From Gymnopus androsaceus JB14 (lineage: Eukaryota; Basidiomycota; Agaricomycetes; Agaricales; Omphalotaceae), in contig ML769460.1 of NCBI GenBank assembly GCA_009733575.1, positions 145,676 through 209,675 of the forward strand: a stretch of DNA of 64,000 bases, in the 5' to 3' direction. Below are positions 46,201 through 56,959 of this stretch, in pieces (the stretch's first letter is position 1; every line of letters starts with the position of its first letter). Below the pieces are notes generated by a model. The model saw only the letters and a list, made by a program, of their open reading frames with translations. It searched no databases and was not told the origin of the DNA. A program made the position numbers and the translations under genes.

Positions 46201-48294
46201 TGTGCTCACCATGAATGTCCGAAAGCATGCGGAGACGCTTGCGCCCCTTGTGCCGAACCGTGTCCTTGGATTTGTCCGCACTCTTCTTGTCCAGTTAACG
46301 TGCGGAGCTGTACGTTTTTCATTCTTTACCAATCGCTTAGTCTGATACTGAACCTTCGATAGATATGCGCCCGACTTCCTTGCGATGTACCGTTGTCAAG
46401 AAACGTTAAAATGCGGACATCCAGTGCAATTCAAGTAGGTCTTTTTGCCATCTGAAGCAGCTGCAGTTTGTTGATCAGGGAATATCAGTTTGCGGGGAAG
46501 ACTGCGAGCAAGCAGAAATGCGTCTCTTGTCTTTCTGAAGATGCAAAGCAAGACATTGTCGATTTCGTGCTCCAGAGATCTCTCGCGGATATTCCCTTGG
46601 ATTCAACCGACAGTCAGCGAGCGGCTAATCACGCTTGACTGTGGCCACATCTTTACCGTGGAGACTCTCGACGGTCACTGCCATATGTCCGACTTTTACG
46701 AGATTGACCAGCTAGGTCGGTATTTATCCATGAAAGCCCCTCCAACCGGCGAGTTTCAGAAACCGCCAACTTGTCCTACGTGCAGAGGCCCAATCACCGC
46801 ACGCAGGTACGGACGAATCATCAAGCGTGCTAATCTCGATATTTTAGGAGCAGAATGTGGCTAGTGAATCTAGCTAAAGCGCTTAACGATGTCAGCCCTA
46901 CAATTCAGATTCTTCACTCCCGAATTCCGACTCTGGAGACAGTCGTTGAAAGGATTTGAAGTACGAAGGGTCCAGCGATGCGCTTCCAGATCTCGAAAAG
47001 CTCAAAGCTGGAACGAGAGGCAAAGTTCGGAGGTGCCAATGAAATATTACCATCGAGCATGCTTACCAGAAATGCGATGTCTAAATTCCATGGGATACCA
47101 ACAGGAGAAGCGAAGGCCTGGTCGGATTTGATTGCAAACTTCTTTGGAGTTTACAAGAAGGTAGAACGGGTCGTATCAACACACGCTCGGCCCATGTTCG
47201 CGCCTATGAAGCGGCACTCTCCACGCTCTATCGCCTCGAACTGTCTGAATATGGCCTCAGACGCATCTTCCAATGGACCAAATCCTCAGAAACATCGCTT
47301 TCCAGAATGTGAACAGAAAGATCGGACCAGCCTCCTCCCAAAGCTGATCGTCGCTACCAAGCTTGAGGCTTTCCTTATCTCTCTTGAACTGAGGTTTAAC
47401 ATTAGGGAGCTTGGCACGAATCCGGGTGGAACAGACTTCCGCTGACATCGAACGACGAGGAGATACGAAATGTCAGACGTCCTGTGGGCCTCCTTTGTGG
47501 ATTTTCTCTACCATTCCTGTGAAGTAGATTGCCGGAAAGCGATCGCTATTGCAGACAAGTCGTCTTCTTCCGGCTTGGCAGCTCGTTCTACGGCTCTACT
47601 CTCTGTTTCCGAATTCGAACGCTTCCGTTTCGACATTATGCAGAGAAGGGCTGAGAGCGTGATCTCGACGGAGCAGAACCTAGGAGATTGGAAGGCGGAA
47701 TTTGCAACGGAGATACGCTTGCACGCTAATGGTATGCGTGCCTTCCTGGAAAAAGCGGAAAGCGTGTACATGCGCAGCCGACCGATGAAAACCCCCCAGA
47801 AATTTCGGGAGGAGCAGTGGTTGGTTCCAGGATAATTGTCGAACTCGGGTGAACCGCTGCATGGACGATTTGGGGAATTGGAGAAATCATGTTGTCAACG
47901 GCGCGGTGTATCAGGCTGTATCGGATTGCAGGAGAAGGAAGATATTATAAAGGCATTTTGGTTTTCGCATCGGGGTCACTTTTACCAGTGCCCTAATGGG
48001 CATCCCTTTGTTATTACGGAGGTAAGCAATTGGTGTTTTTGCGAGATGTAACATCATTAACTGACGAAAATCAAAGTGCGGAGGAGCCATGGAAGCTAGC
48101 TTATGGTAAATACTTAATCTCTCAATCGGAGTACAGAAGCTAATACTTAGTTCCATAGCCCAGAATGTGGAGAACAAATCGGAGGTCAAGATCATAACCT
48201 CAATACTTCAAATTCTCGTGCAAGAGAGCTCGAGGATCTCGCAGGGCGAGCGGGTGCTGAAAGAAGTCCTTGGGCGTGGGCCCGGGATGCGTAG
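40229..48294 (+). CDS. NFX1/ZNFX1-type SF1 RNA helicase with CCCH, NFX1 and RZ zinc fingers, 24 exons, frameshifted as assembled
   Basis: Exons: 40,229-40,822; 40,875-40,898; 40,954-41,067; 41,120-41,169; 41,226-41,424; 41,477-41,985; 42,039-42,896; 42,949-42,967; 43,019-43,939; 43,989-44,069; 44,121-44,202; 44,261-44,320; 44,372-44,514; 44,566-44,720; 44,782-45,009; 45,062-45,178; 45,232-45,454; 45,506-45,564; 45,618-45,793; 45,846-46,309; 46,363-46,434; 46,479-48,021; 48,077-48,105; 48,159-48,294. Two CCCH fingers lie near residues 9-27 and 66-85. Helicase motifs: GPPGTGKS, VEEAGQ, IGDPQQLRP, QRRMRP, TVDIFQGEE, NVALSRAQHG. NFX1-type Cys/His fingers follow, then a C-terminal RZ finger (CPNGH ... 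CGGAM ... CPECG). Homologues include human ZNFX1 and fission yeast Hrr1, which act in RNA silencing. One-base shifts near 44,385, 44,600, 46,295, 46,395, 46,610 and 46,850 break the frame. Confidence 0.82.
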
Positions 48295-48977
48295 TTTGAC
48301 TCTTTTTCTATGTAATGTTGTTTACCATTTTGTTCGTTATAAATGTAGTATCGACATATGTACAATTCTGGTCAATTTAGAATATACATACTTTTTCACC
48401 AATCTCAGCATCTACGGTTTTGCGGTTTCGCAGGAATTTGCGACAGCCGGCCGGGGATCCAAAATTCCATTTTCCTCGAAAATGCTCCGAAAGTTTTCCT
48501 CTCTCTCAAAAGAGGCCTTGGCGAGCACGATACCCTCAGAAGATTCGAGCTTCGGTTTAGCACGTCACCATTCACCCGGTGGACCTCGGGACTAATACAA
48601 AGCTATCACGGTCCCTTTCGGTCTTCCCGGAGGGGGAGAGAAAACGCCAACAAAATTTTGTCTCCAGCTTGAACCATCAAAGGCAGTAAGCTGTAGATTC
48701 GTCCTGCAGTGCCTAACGGGAGCCCCTGTACTCGGCTTTGCCATCCTGTAAGGCTCGTTCCAAGGAGTTCCAAGGGCTGGCGAACTTCGATGAGATCAGT
48801 CCCACGAAGACAAAGCGATCTCTAACGCCTTCCATCAACTTCAACATTTGACTCATCCTTCTCCAACGCGTCCAGCTGATAATCAACAAAGTAGCAACAG
48901 TGGGTGAATCAGCTTACCTTACAACATCGGACTCGGCATTTCTACCCGTTTCAACAGCATTCTCGCCTTTAGCAATC
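48295..48977. other. Intergenic between helicase and F-box genes
   Basis: No gene seen; 3' flank of the helicase and presumed promoter of the next gene. Confidence 0.6.
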
Positions 48978-51257
48978 ATGAACCCAATCCTTCTCAATGA
49001 TATTCTAGTAGAAATCGGCTCTCATGTCAACCCTGGACCCGACCTTCTTAACCTATCTTTAACTGTGAGTCAAGCTTGGATTCTATTGTCGAAGCGACTT
49101 TACTAACCCAAACATAGTCGAGATGGATTCACAGCAATATTTATCCATTACTTTTCCGCGATATAGAACTACGGGACTACAACAATTCGCAGAAAATCGT
49201 TCAGCATCTTCTCCTCAACCCTCAAGTAGCTCGTACTGTCCAGTCGCTTGTACTGCGACCCAGTTTCCTCCAATTGTCTTCCGAGGAACTTCTTGCACGC
49301 GAACAAGACCTTGCTCGCAATGTAGAACGGCTGGCACCTAATCTTTACAACTTGCGGAAGTTTGTCTGGGATGGTATCGAAATTCCAGCGAGTAGTCTGT
49401 GGGCCAGTTTGAAGCTTGGATGTCCTTATTTGAAACAGATTGGGGCAAATCTTGGAAATGAGAAACTGGACCCTGACAGCGAGGTAAGTTCTTCGATATC
49501 TTGTCAGAAGCAATTTTCACGGTTGAATCCCATTAGTTGTTTTCATTTTCTGATCTGACAAGCTTCTCTCTGACCTCGGAACTTCATTACAACATTCCAA
49601 CGTTTCTTAACGGTAAATCCCTTGCTCTTCGTGCTCTCATGATCAAGACCTTGAACATAATCCGATGTTAGAAAATATGATTCGTTACGGAGAAGAGTTC
49701 CCTCTGGCTCTCTGGACCATGCTGATTGACCGATCCCCTCGTCTTCGGACCCTTGCTCTGGGTGACGGTGGTATCACTATGTACACTGAACGCCTATTCA
49801 GTCTATGTCCGATTCTTCATGCGCGTTGGCCTTACCTACACACTCTCTCAATCTCTGGAGCTTGCGTTGGCGACCGGCTTGATTTCGACTCACTCAATGA
49901 AAAACGATTCGCGGCCTTCATCGAGGCTCATCATGAAACTCTGAAGCACATATCTTTCTATCAAGTTCACGTCCAGTCCGGTGATCGAGACCCACCACTT
50001 CTTGAGCATCAAAGGGCGATATGGTTTCAAAGATTTGAAACTAATGCCGGTTGTGCCACTGTCGCTACACGAAGTGGTCTTTACGGATAGAGCATTCTGC
50101 GGGATATCTATGCCAGAACTGACGCGCTTTCTGAGAAGTCTGAGAGCGTTGAGAAAGCTGGAAGTTCGGTTGGATTTCTCGGAACTTGTGCCGATAAATG
50201 CAGAAACCGAGAAACTAAAGTTGCTCTACAGGCTTCAAATTAAAGATCTAAAGGAGCTGGTCGAAAGTTGTCCCAGTCTGGAGAGCCTGAAACTGTTCTT
50301 ATCAACCTCAAAGGATGAAACAATCTATTGGGTGAGCTCTCTTCTTTCTTTCTTCGACCATCATTACTCATATCATTGTGTTAGCGTGATATCCCTCTCA
50401 TCCTCGGCCAACATCAGCTCAAACATCTCGAGGTGTGGAAGACTCCGAAATCAGACGATCTCGGATTAAAGGATGCCGCGATTCAGATTGCTCTGGCTGA
50501 AAACTCCTCCAACCCAGATAATAGTCACAGTCCTTCATCTGACATCCCACTATCCTCGCCAATCGAATTCGCTACTCCCAGACTCGAAACTATCACTCTC
50601 GCGGGTTGTCTTTGGATTGGCCATCGACTCGCCGACGATAAACTGATCCAGGTACTCTTTCATGGAACATACCGCATCCATCGACAGACAGTTTCCAATG
50701 AAGGGGATTCAGACTTACCTTCCGTGGACGAGACAAGAAGCGACAAACCTAGTCCCTCGATGTCCACCGGGAAAAATGGATATCAAGCTACACCCCAAGT
50801 CGAGACTATCCCAAAACAAACCATTGTTACTCTCATGGCAAATGAACGAGGCGGTGAATTGGGTTGGCCTGTTCGCCATTACCCCATTCAGCTGGGTGCT
50901 TTGATGGGCTCGAACAAGGTGATGATGAAAGGGAAGATGAAAGGGGAGAAGTTTGTCGCTGGTCAGAGGGAGTGGCATATGATTGAGCCTAATGAGACTG
51001 TTCTCCGACGAACTCCCTTTCTACTTTTGGAACTTTTTGGATTGTCGATGATGATAATATGTTTCATTTGCTCCCTGGAGGTCGATAACCCTTGGCTAGG
51101 TTGGGATCTTATCGCGTTGGCGGTAGTGGTGGTGGGTTTCATTACTGTTTTATTTTCTGGCCCCCAGTCCCTCTCCCGGGACATCGGTCGAATTGTTTTC
51201 CAAATTGGTGCAATGGGTGTTGGACTTCCGCCGTTATGGAGGTCGTATAAAGCATAA
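48978..51257 (+). CDS. F-box/leucine-rich-repeat-like protein, one frameshift as assembled
   Basis: Exons 48,978-49,064; 49,118-49,483; 49,537-49,612; 49,672-50,331; 50,385-51,257, with 53-59-nt introns. The N-terminus (LLNDILVEIGSHVNPG, then LLNLSLTSRWIHSNIYPLLF across the first splice) fits the degenerate F-box of agaric F-box/LRR proteins, which recruit substrates to SCF ubiquitin ligases. The middle has LRR-like Leu spacing (LRTLALGDGG; LRKLEVRLDF; LVESCPSLESLKLF). A +1 shift near 50,030 is needed within exon 4. The last ~100 residues contain two hydrophobic stretches (LLLELFGLSMMIICFICSL and LIALAVVVVGFITVLF), unusual for this family; the true C-terminus may instead lie in the next frame, ending near 50,904. 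Confidence 0.6.
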
Positions 51258-51820
51258 TAAATCGTTAGACTCAAACACATGTTCCTTTCTCGCGACACAG
51301 ATCCTTTCTCCACGCTATACCTGATGATTATCCCTTTTCTTTTCTCGCTTCAATCCGTTCCCCAGCATCTAGTGCGCTCCTCCCGCTTGCGACATCCTAA
51401 TACTTTCATTAATACCGTCTTTTATTATTATTGAACCCGTTCTTCCTCGGCCTACATACTGTACCAATTTTTCAGCGACGAACGACCATGTCTCAAGATT
51501 ATTACTTATTGAAACAGACACGGCCTACTATACCTTTTTCTTCGGCCACACTGGATTTGACGGACCTTTCGCGCGCGCTCTACCGATGAACTTGAAATGA
51601 CCAAGATCGATACTTTTGTATCAATACAGTCTTTTCTTTCCAAGCATGCACTACTTACTACTACTTTGAAGTTGCTAGCACTAGCCCTCAAGTTCATTAG
51701 TTAATACTGTAATATAATTTTGTGTAGTTCCTTAAGTATAGAAGATCCAAGCGACATAGATCTCCCTGTAGTGTTTCCAAGTCCCCTGCACTACTGTTCG
51801 GCACAATCGATACCGAGCTT
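51258..51820. other. Intergenic, pyrimidine- and AT-rich
   Basis: I see no gene or repeat boundary here. Confidence 0.6.
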
Positions 51821-52075
51821 CATACGCACTTTTGCATGAATCTCGACAAGTCCTTCAGACTTGCGTTCATCCGATTACCCCTATTCCAGTAGTGTTTAAG
51901 TAGTTACTTACGTATTACAAATGCAGATTGGTCTCTTGTTCGTAACTACCATCTCCTCAGCTACATCCGCTGCTGAGTATATCTCAAAGACGGTACGGGG
52001 ATGTTCAGATTCCCTCAGTATCTCCCCTCGAACTCGTGCAGGTTTGAGCCACGCTCAGCACTCATTCCGGCGCCA
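51821..52075 (-). repeat. LTR-like dispersed repeat, inverted copy
   Basis: Reverse complement matches 36,350-36,615 over most of its length. It directly adjoins the 5' flank repeat of copy C. Confidence 0.6.
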
Positions 52076-52764
52076 CACCAACAGAACATTTCTCTCTCTG
52101 ACAAGCATTTCAGAAGCAAGTTGTTTGTCAATACAAGAAAGATTTCCACAGGGCTCTTGAGTATACTATGCATAGTATAAACTGAGGCTCTTATGCAAGC
52201 GAGTTCACGTCCTTATGCCAGCCGAAATCCAGTCGAATTATCTGTCTTCTCTCCTTTACGCAGATTCTCATTCTCAAACTCTCGATACTCTATCGACTCG
52301 GATATGTTCGGAATATTGCTGTTAAATGTATGGTACGTGTTATCAGTCATTCAAATCCCATCTCGATATCAAGATGGTTCATAAGACAATGCGTATTTAA
52401 ATGGATAACTGACAAGATAGCGTATCACACCTCAACCGCAGCAGGGCTGTGCAACGATTTAGGGCTCACTATACGGTGGTGCCAACCATCCAGGAGTTCG
52501 ATCTCAATCATCTCTGTTCGGCGTCGACTTCATTGATTCGAACGATGTGCATCATCATAAGTATAGCTTCCTCCCTGCCTTTCATCTCATTTCTTCTTAG
52601 TACTCCACCGACCACTGTCTCTCCTTGCAATGTTTTCGCCAGCCTGGTGAGCCGATATCCCTTTGCTTGAGCATCCTTCTAACACATCAATAGGCTGCTG
52701 TATTCGCTTCTACTTTCCCATAGTATTGGCACAGCTTTTTCTGCACAGATTAGTGCTCCCACAG

Positions 52765-52997
52765 TGTAACGGGTATAATTCCCTATTTGGTTAAATATTA
52801 CTTTATTAGGAATTAGCCCCGGACTACTTAAATAGATTACGATACAACTACATATCTTATCTATCTACTTAACCTCTTACCACTACTCTCGATTACTCGA
52901 CTATCTACGCCTGTACTTCTCGTACCTAGTGCTCAATACTAAGCACTGTCTGGCTTAGCTCCCGAGTGATTTAGAATCCACGGTAAGAGCCCTTACA
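52765..52997 (+). repeat. 5' LTR of Gypsy element 2
   Basis: Begins TGTAACGGGTATAATTCCC and ends GAGCCCTTACA. Identical to the 3' LTR except for one base. Confidence 0.97.
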
Positions 52998-53230
52998 TAT
53001 TTTTTAAGCCTCAGAATATTGTCCGCTAGGGACGACATTACTGGCATAGGAGAAAATTTTATTCTCCCTCCTTTGTGCTTTACACGGTGGCCACACAACC
53101 ACTGAACAAACGGCATAATCGCTCGGAAACCCGAGCGATCTTGGAGGAGAGTAAACAACTCCCTTATTTTAACTATTCCCCATCGTCGTATACAGTCAAC
53201 TCCGACCAAGTTTTGACTTATAATAATAAA
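52998..53230 (+). other. Leader of Gypsy element 2
   Basis: Between LTR and gag ATG. No standard tRNA-complementary primer-binding site is obvious after the LTR (TATTTTTTAAGCC). An in-frame open stretch from 53,075 would extend gag upstream, but the ATG at 53,231 in an A-rich context is the better start. Confidence 0.5.
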
Positions 53231-56200
53231 ATGTCTTCTACTGCTACAATAAAACCTGGTAATACGGCACAAACCAAAGTGCGTAAGGTATTCCCCCACA
53301 TTAGAAAATCACCTGGGGCTTCAGAGAATAATTCTGAAGCTGGGTTAGAGAAAGTGGGGGAAAAATCGCAACAAATCCCAGGAGGCTTCGAGACCCCCAA
53401 AGCTGGTGACACAATTGAAACTCCAGCACAGTCCTCACAGCCTTCGGGATCCGTCATCGGCGGGAATGTGTTGAACAGGACGGAAGCATTAGACCTGATG
53501 AAAAATGAACAGGCTAACATTTCCGGCAGTGGGAGCAGACGAGGTGGGAAAACAAAACTGGCTGGAAAATCCAATCCAGGAAGAAGTCTGGACCATGAAA
53601 CGCCCAGCAGGAACCCTAGGGGTTCTTCAAAAATTCCGACAGATGCAACCAAATTGTCGAATCAAGTGACAATTGGTGAAAGTGGATCGGAATCTAATTC
53701 CAATTTGAGTGACGGTACTCCAGCGAGGCCACTATCGAATTCGATGATGCCCTCGCGAAGCACACCTGATCCCAGCCGCGTCGACCATACAGAGATCGAT
53801 GAGGATGGGACAGATATACCACTCTCGCGATTTATTTCAAGCTTACCTAGGGACGATCCAGGTCGGGTTGATCGTTCACGATCAAGATCCCCGGATCGGG
53901 GTCCTCGGTCGGCATCACCTGTGCTAAGCAACGCTCAAGGAAAGAAGCGGAAAGGCAAGGAACGCGAGATTAACCCACCGGAGAAAAATACCGGTAATTC
54001 GGAATTGTCTCCCAACGACTCTGCATCACAAAGAGGAAGCAGGGAAGTAGTGGGAATTCCGAGGTTGACTAAAGCTGAACCGAAACAGTCGGCCAAAGCG
54101 TCGAATATATCGATTAATACCAGTGCCACGCAGGCTAGAGCATTGCGGGATAACTTACGAAAAAGAGTTATATTGCAGATGTTACACGACTTGGATTGCA
54201 TGACAAATGGTGTAACGAATGTCCCAAACCAGGGTATTACTTTCGTAGAGGAATGGGGATTCGACCCGCGAACACCAAACGTAAGGGTGAACGCTGACCA
54301 AATCCCAGATGAGGAAGCTAAACCGTTTCAGGAACAATACCCCGAAATAAAGAAGCAGGCCCAACCTCAATTACCGAAGGTGAATAAGCGAGCTGATGGA
54401 CAAACCATTGACCGGAATTCCCAAAATAAGAAGGGGCGGGCAGATAGAAGGCGTAAGCGTAACGATAAGCAAGATCGTAACGTAGGAAAGCCTACACCCC
54501 CACCCAATGATGGTAATAACAACTATCATCGAGGAGGAGCTGGTGGTGGCCCCCCTGATGGATCGTCCGGATCGTCAAATGACGATGGAGGCGATGATGG
54601 CACTGGCAGTGAGGATGATGACTCTGAAGAAGAGAATGCTCGGAATAGTGAGCAGGAGTATAATTCTCGAAAAAAGAAAACCAAATCTCGAGGATTGACA
54701 CCTGCACTTACTCGACGCTATCATTCAGAAGCACCGAGTGATAGTATGGAAGTTAAATTTGAATATGACCCAACTCCCCGTTCTGAAGAAGAAATTCTTC
54801 GAGTAGCTTTTGAACAATATCAAAAGTTGATTGAATTCCAATTGTATGGGTCACCGGTGAAAATAAACTCGGCGGCACATAAAACAATTGTTCAGAACAC
54901 CCCAAAACCGGGGAAATACGGTGGAAGCACGAATTATGCGGTATTCGACGATTGGATAGTGGGATTCATCCAATGGTTGAATATCGTAGATAATTGTGGG
55001 CCAGCGACACGTTGGAGCCACAGTCGTCAAGCACATGTATTGACGTCTGCTGACATAGTGCGAGTAAATACCCTTGGGGCGTTCCTGGAAGGGGAAGCCT
55101 TGAGGTGGTATAGATCGACGGTTCAACGGGTTCCAAGTGGTTTTCATGTGGAAACAACAGATCCATTGGTAAACCGCTGGTCATTTATGCAGGTAGTGAA
55201 CGGCCTGTATCAGAGGTTCATTCACGAAGCTTCTATTTCGGAAATGTCTGACAAGTTTTATCAAGTTAAGTACATTCCTAGTAAAGGTGTTCAGAGTATG
55301 TTCGAAGAATTGGAGAGATGGGCTACCTGTATGCCTACCCCTCCAGATATCCATACATTCAAGAAGCGAATCATGCTCTTGGTGCCATCTGATATCTGCA
55401 AAGACATGACCAAGATTAGGGGTGTCACAGCAGAATCCTCGACAGTTGACGAGTTAGTCAAGGCAGCTATTGCTTGTGAGAAAAGCGAGCGCGCCAACAA
55501 ATATTATGACAATGCGAGAGTTGCTGCAGCACAAAACCAGAGTGCAATGCGCAGTGCTTACAGGGATAATAACTCATTGAGGGATCGGAATACATCTTCC
55601 GTGAAACCTAATGAGTCTCGTTCTCCCAAACGTCTACAAATTGTCGAAGATCGACGGTATTCTGTACCTGACCACAAAAACCGTGTCAAATACAACGAAC
55701 GGAAGGATGCAAAAGAAAGACAGCGTACATCCAGATCGGTTCCCCCGGGTGCTTGCTTTGATTGTGGAAAAATAGGCCATTTCAAAGGAGATCCTAAATG
55801 TGAGAAACCTAGTACCAATGTCAAAAGTGATTCGAAAAATGCATCTCGTCCCCCACGTATGTACAAGATCACGGAGGAGGTGCAGAAAGATGGTGAACGT
55901 TTATTCCGACTAGAGATTTCAGAGTCGGATGGGGACGTTGAAACCACGGATGAAGAAATATATGCTCGTTATGCATCGTCCACAGAGGATGATGCAACGG
56001 ACCAACGGCTGGAATCCTTGTCTGAGGATGAACGCGACCCTTGGGGAGGATCTCAGTATGATAGTGATGATGCGGATGAGGATTACTTACCGTCTAGCGA
56101 GAATACCGCTGACGCACCACCGTTGGAGGAGCGATTAGGCCATATGAGTGATTGGGACTCCTTCGCAAATCACTGGAAGTCGAAACTGGATGAACAGTTC

Positions 56201-56908
56201 AATGCCGCATGTGAGGAAACAGATACTTCACTCGACATTGAAAAAGATCCAGATGAGATTCACACGCTCAATGTCACGGAGTATATTCGATCCATGGACA
56301 CTACCAAAGACGGTGGTTTCCAGGCTACGTTAAAACCACGAAAGATAAGGAGTTCTCGTGTTGGTCAAAGACCCACCCGAGGTAGCAACCAGAATAGATG
56401 TCTGTGTGCTATGGTGGAGATCAACGGGGTAGACTCTTTCGCGTTATTCGACAGTGGTAGCACTGCGGATGCACTAAGTCCTGATTTCGCTAGAATAGCT
56501 CACACGGAAGTTTTTCAGTTGGAAAACCCGGTGACTTTGCAGCTTGGAACTAAAGGCAGTCGTTCGCGAATATCTTATGGGTGTTACGTACCTTACAGAC
56601 TCCATGGAGGAAAAGACCATGGCGATGTAAGCGGAAAAGATTATATGGACATTGCTAACGTGGATCGTTATGATGTTGTTTTAGGTACAGTGTTCATGCG
56701 AAAGCATGGGATAGCTTTGGACTTCGAAAATAACACAATCCGTGTGAAAGGGAAGAAAATACCTACACTCACGGAAGAGGAAGAGCATAGCGAGCTTGCT
56801 CGTCGCTATGCCAAGACTGTATCATCCACTATCCATATAAAGGATGGGGAGGAGATCCCGGTAAAGCATCGACCCAATAAATATGGGACTGTTGAAAGTG
56901 AGAACTGA
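53231..56908 (+). CDS. Gag-protease polyprotein of Gypsy element 2 (1,225 aa)
   Basis: A single uninterrupted frame. The N-terminal ~480 residues are Ser/Pro/Gly-rich and charged with low complexity. A capsid-like Gag core follows (about residues 500-760). Near residue 840 is a zinc knuckle, CFDCGKIGHFKGDPKC, with two residues more than the standard spacing before the last Cys. An acidic linker precedes a retropepsin domain with LFDSGSTAD near residue 1,070 and DVVLGTVFM near residue 1,150. The frame ends with TGA at 56,906-56,908; pol continues in the same frame. Gag and protease together before a stop is consistent with the stop regulating the amount of Pol. Confidence 0.9.
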   Translation: MSSTATIKPGNTAQTKVRKVFPHIRKSPGASENNSEAGLEKVGEKSQQIPGGFETPKAGDTIETPAQSSQPSGSVIGGNVLNRTEALDLMKNEQANISGSGSRRGGKTKLAGKSNPGRSLDHETPSRNPRGSSKIPTDATKLSNQVTIGESGSESNSNLSDGTPARPLSNSMMPSRSTPDPSRVDHTEIDEDGTDIPLSRFISSLPRDDPGRVDRSRSRSPDRGPRSASPVLSNAQGKKRKGKEREINPPEKNTGNSELSPNDSASQRGSREVVGIPRLTKAEPKQSAKASNISINTSATQARALRDNLRKRVILQMLHDLDCMTNGVTNVPNQGITFVEEWGFDPRTPNVRVNADQIPDEEAKPFQEQYPEIKKQAQPQLPKVNKRADGQTIDRNSQNKKGRADRRRKRNDKQDRNVGKPTPPPNDGNNNYHRGGAGGGPPDGSSGSSNDDGGDDGTGSEDDDSEEENARNSEQEYNSRKKKTKSRGLTPALTRRYHSEAPSDSMEVKFEYDPTPRSEEEILRVAFEQYQKLIEFQLYGSPVKINSAAHKTIVQNTPKPGKYGGSTNYAVFDDWIVGFIQWLNIVDNCGPATRWSHSRQAHVLTSADIVRVNTLGAFLEGEALRWYRSTVQRVPSGFHVETTDPLVNRWSFMQVVNGLYQRFIHEASISEMSDKFYQVKYIPSKGVQSMFEELERWATCMPTPPDIHTFKKRIMLLVPSDICKDMTKIRGVTAESSTVDELVKAAIACEKSERANKYYDNARVAAAQNQSAMRSAYRDNNSLRDRNTSSVKPNESRSPKRLQIVEDRRYSVPDHKNRVKYNERKDAKERQRTSRSVPPGACFDCGKIGHFKGDPKCEKPSTNVKSDSKNASRPPRMYKITEEVQKDGERLFRLEISESDGDVETTDEEIYARYASSTEDDATDQRLESLSEDERDPWGGSQYDSDDADEDYLPSSENTADAPPLEERLGHMSDWDSFANHWKSKLDEQFNAACEETDTSLDIEKDPDEIHTLNVTEYIRSMDTTKDGGFQATLKPRKIRSSRVGQRPTRGSNQNRCLCAMVEINGVDSFALFDSGSTADALSPDFARIAHTEVFQLENPVTLQLGTKGSRSRISYGCYVPYRLHGGKDHGDVSGKDYMDIANVDRYDVVLGTVFMRKHGIALDFENNTIRVKGKKIPTLTEEEEHSELARRYAKTVSSTIHIKDGEEIPVKHRPNKYGTVESEN

Positions 56909-56959
56909 CGGTCAGTGGGCGGTGCTGAGCTAGCGCTTTCTGACAGGGCAGCGCCACCC
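56906..56959 (+). promoter_or_regulatory. Candidate stop-codon readthrough signal between gag-protease and pol
   Basis: AAC-TGA-CGG at 56,903-56,911, with pol open in the same frame right after the stop. An 8-nt spacer (56,909-56,916) is followed by a potential stem pairing 56,917-56,927 with 56,949-56,959 (ten pairs, one of them G-T, and one C-A mismatch; loop about 21 nt). UGA-CGG with a downstream hairpin is a known readthrough context in several plant RNA viruses, and murine leukaemia virus has an 8-nt spacer before its pseudoknot. A point mutation from CGA remains possible. Confidence 0.55.

Noticed and set aside
52998..53020. Possible primer-binding site of Gypsy element 2
   Set aside because: TATTTTTTAAGCC matches no tRNA 3' end I know, and no convincing self-priming complement to the LTR start was found.
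53075..53230. Upstream extension of gag in Gypsy element 2
   Set aside because: In frame but lacks Gag-like composition; the ATG at 53,231 has the better A-rich context.
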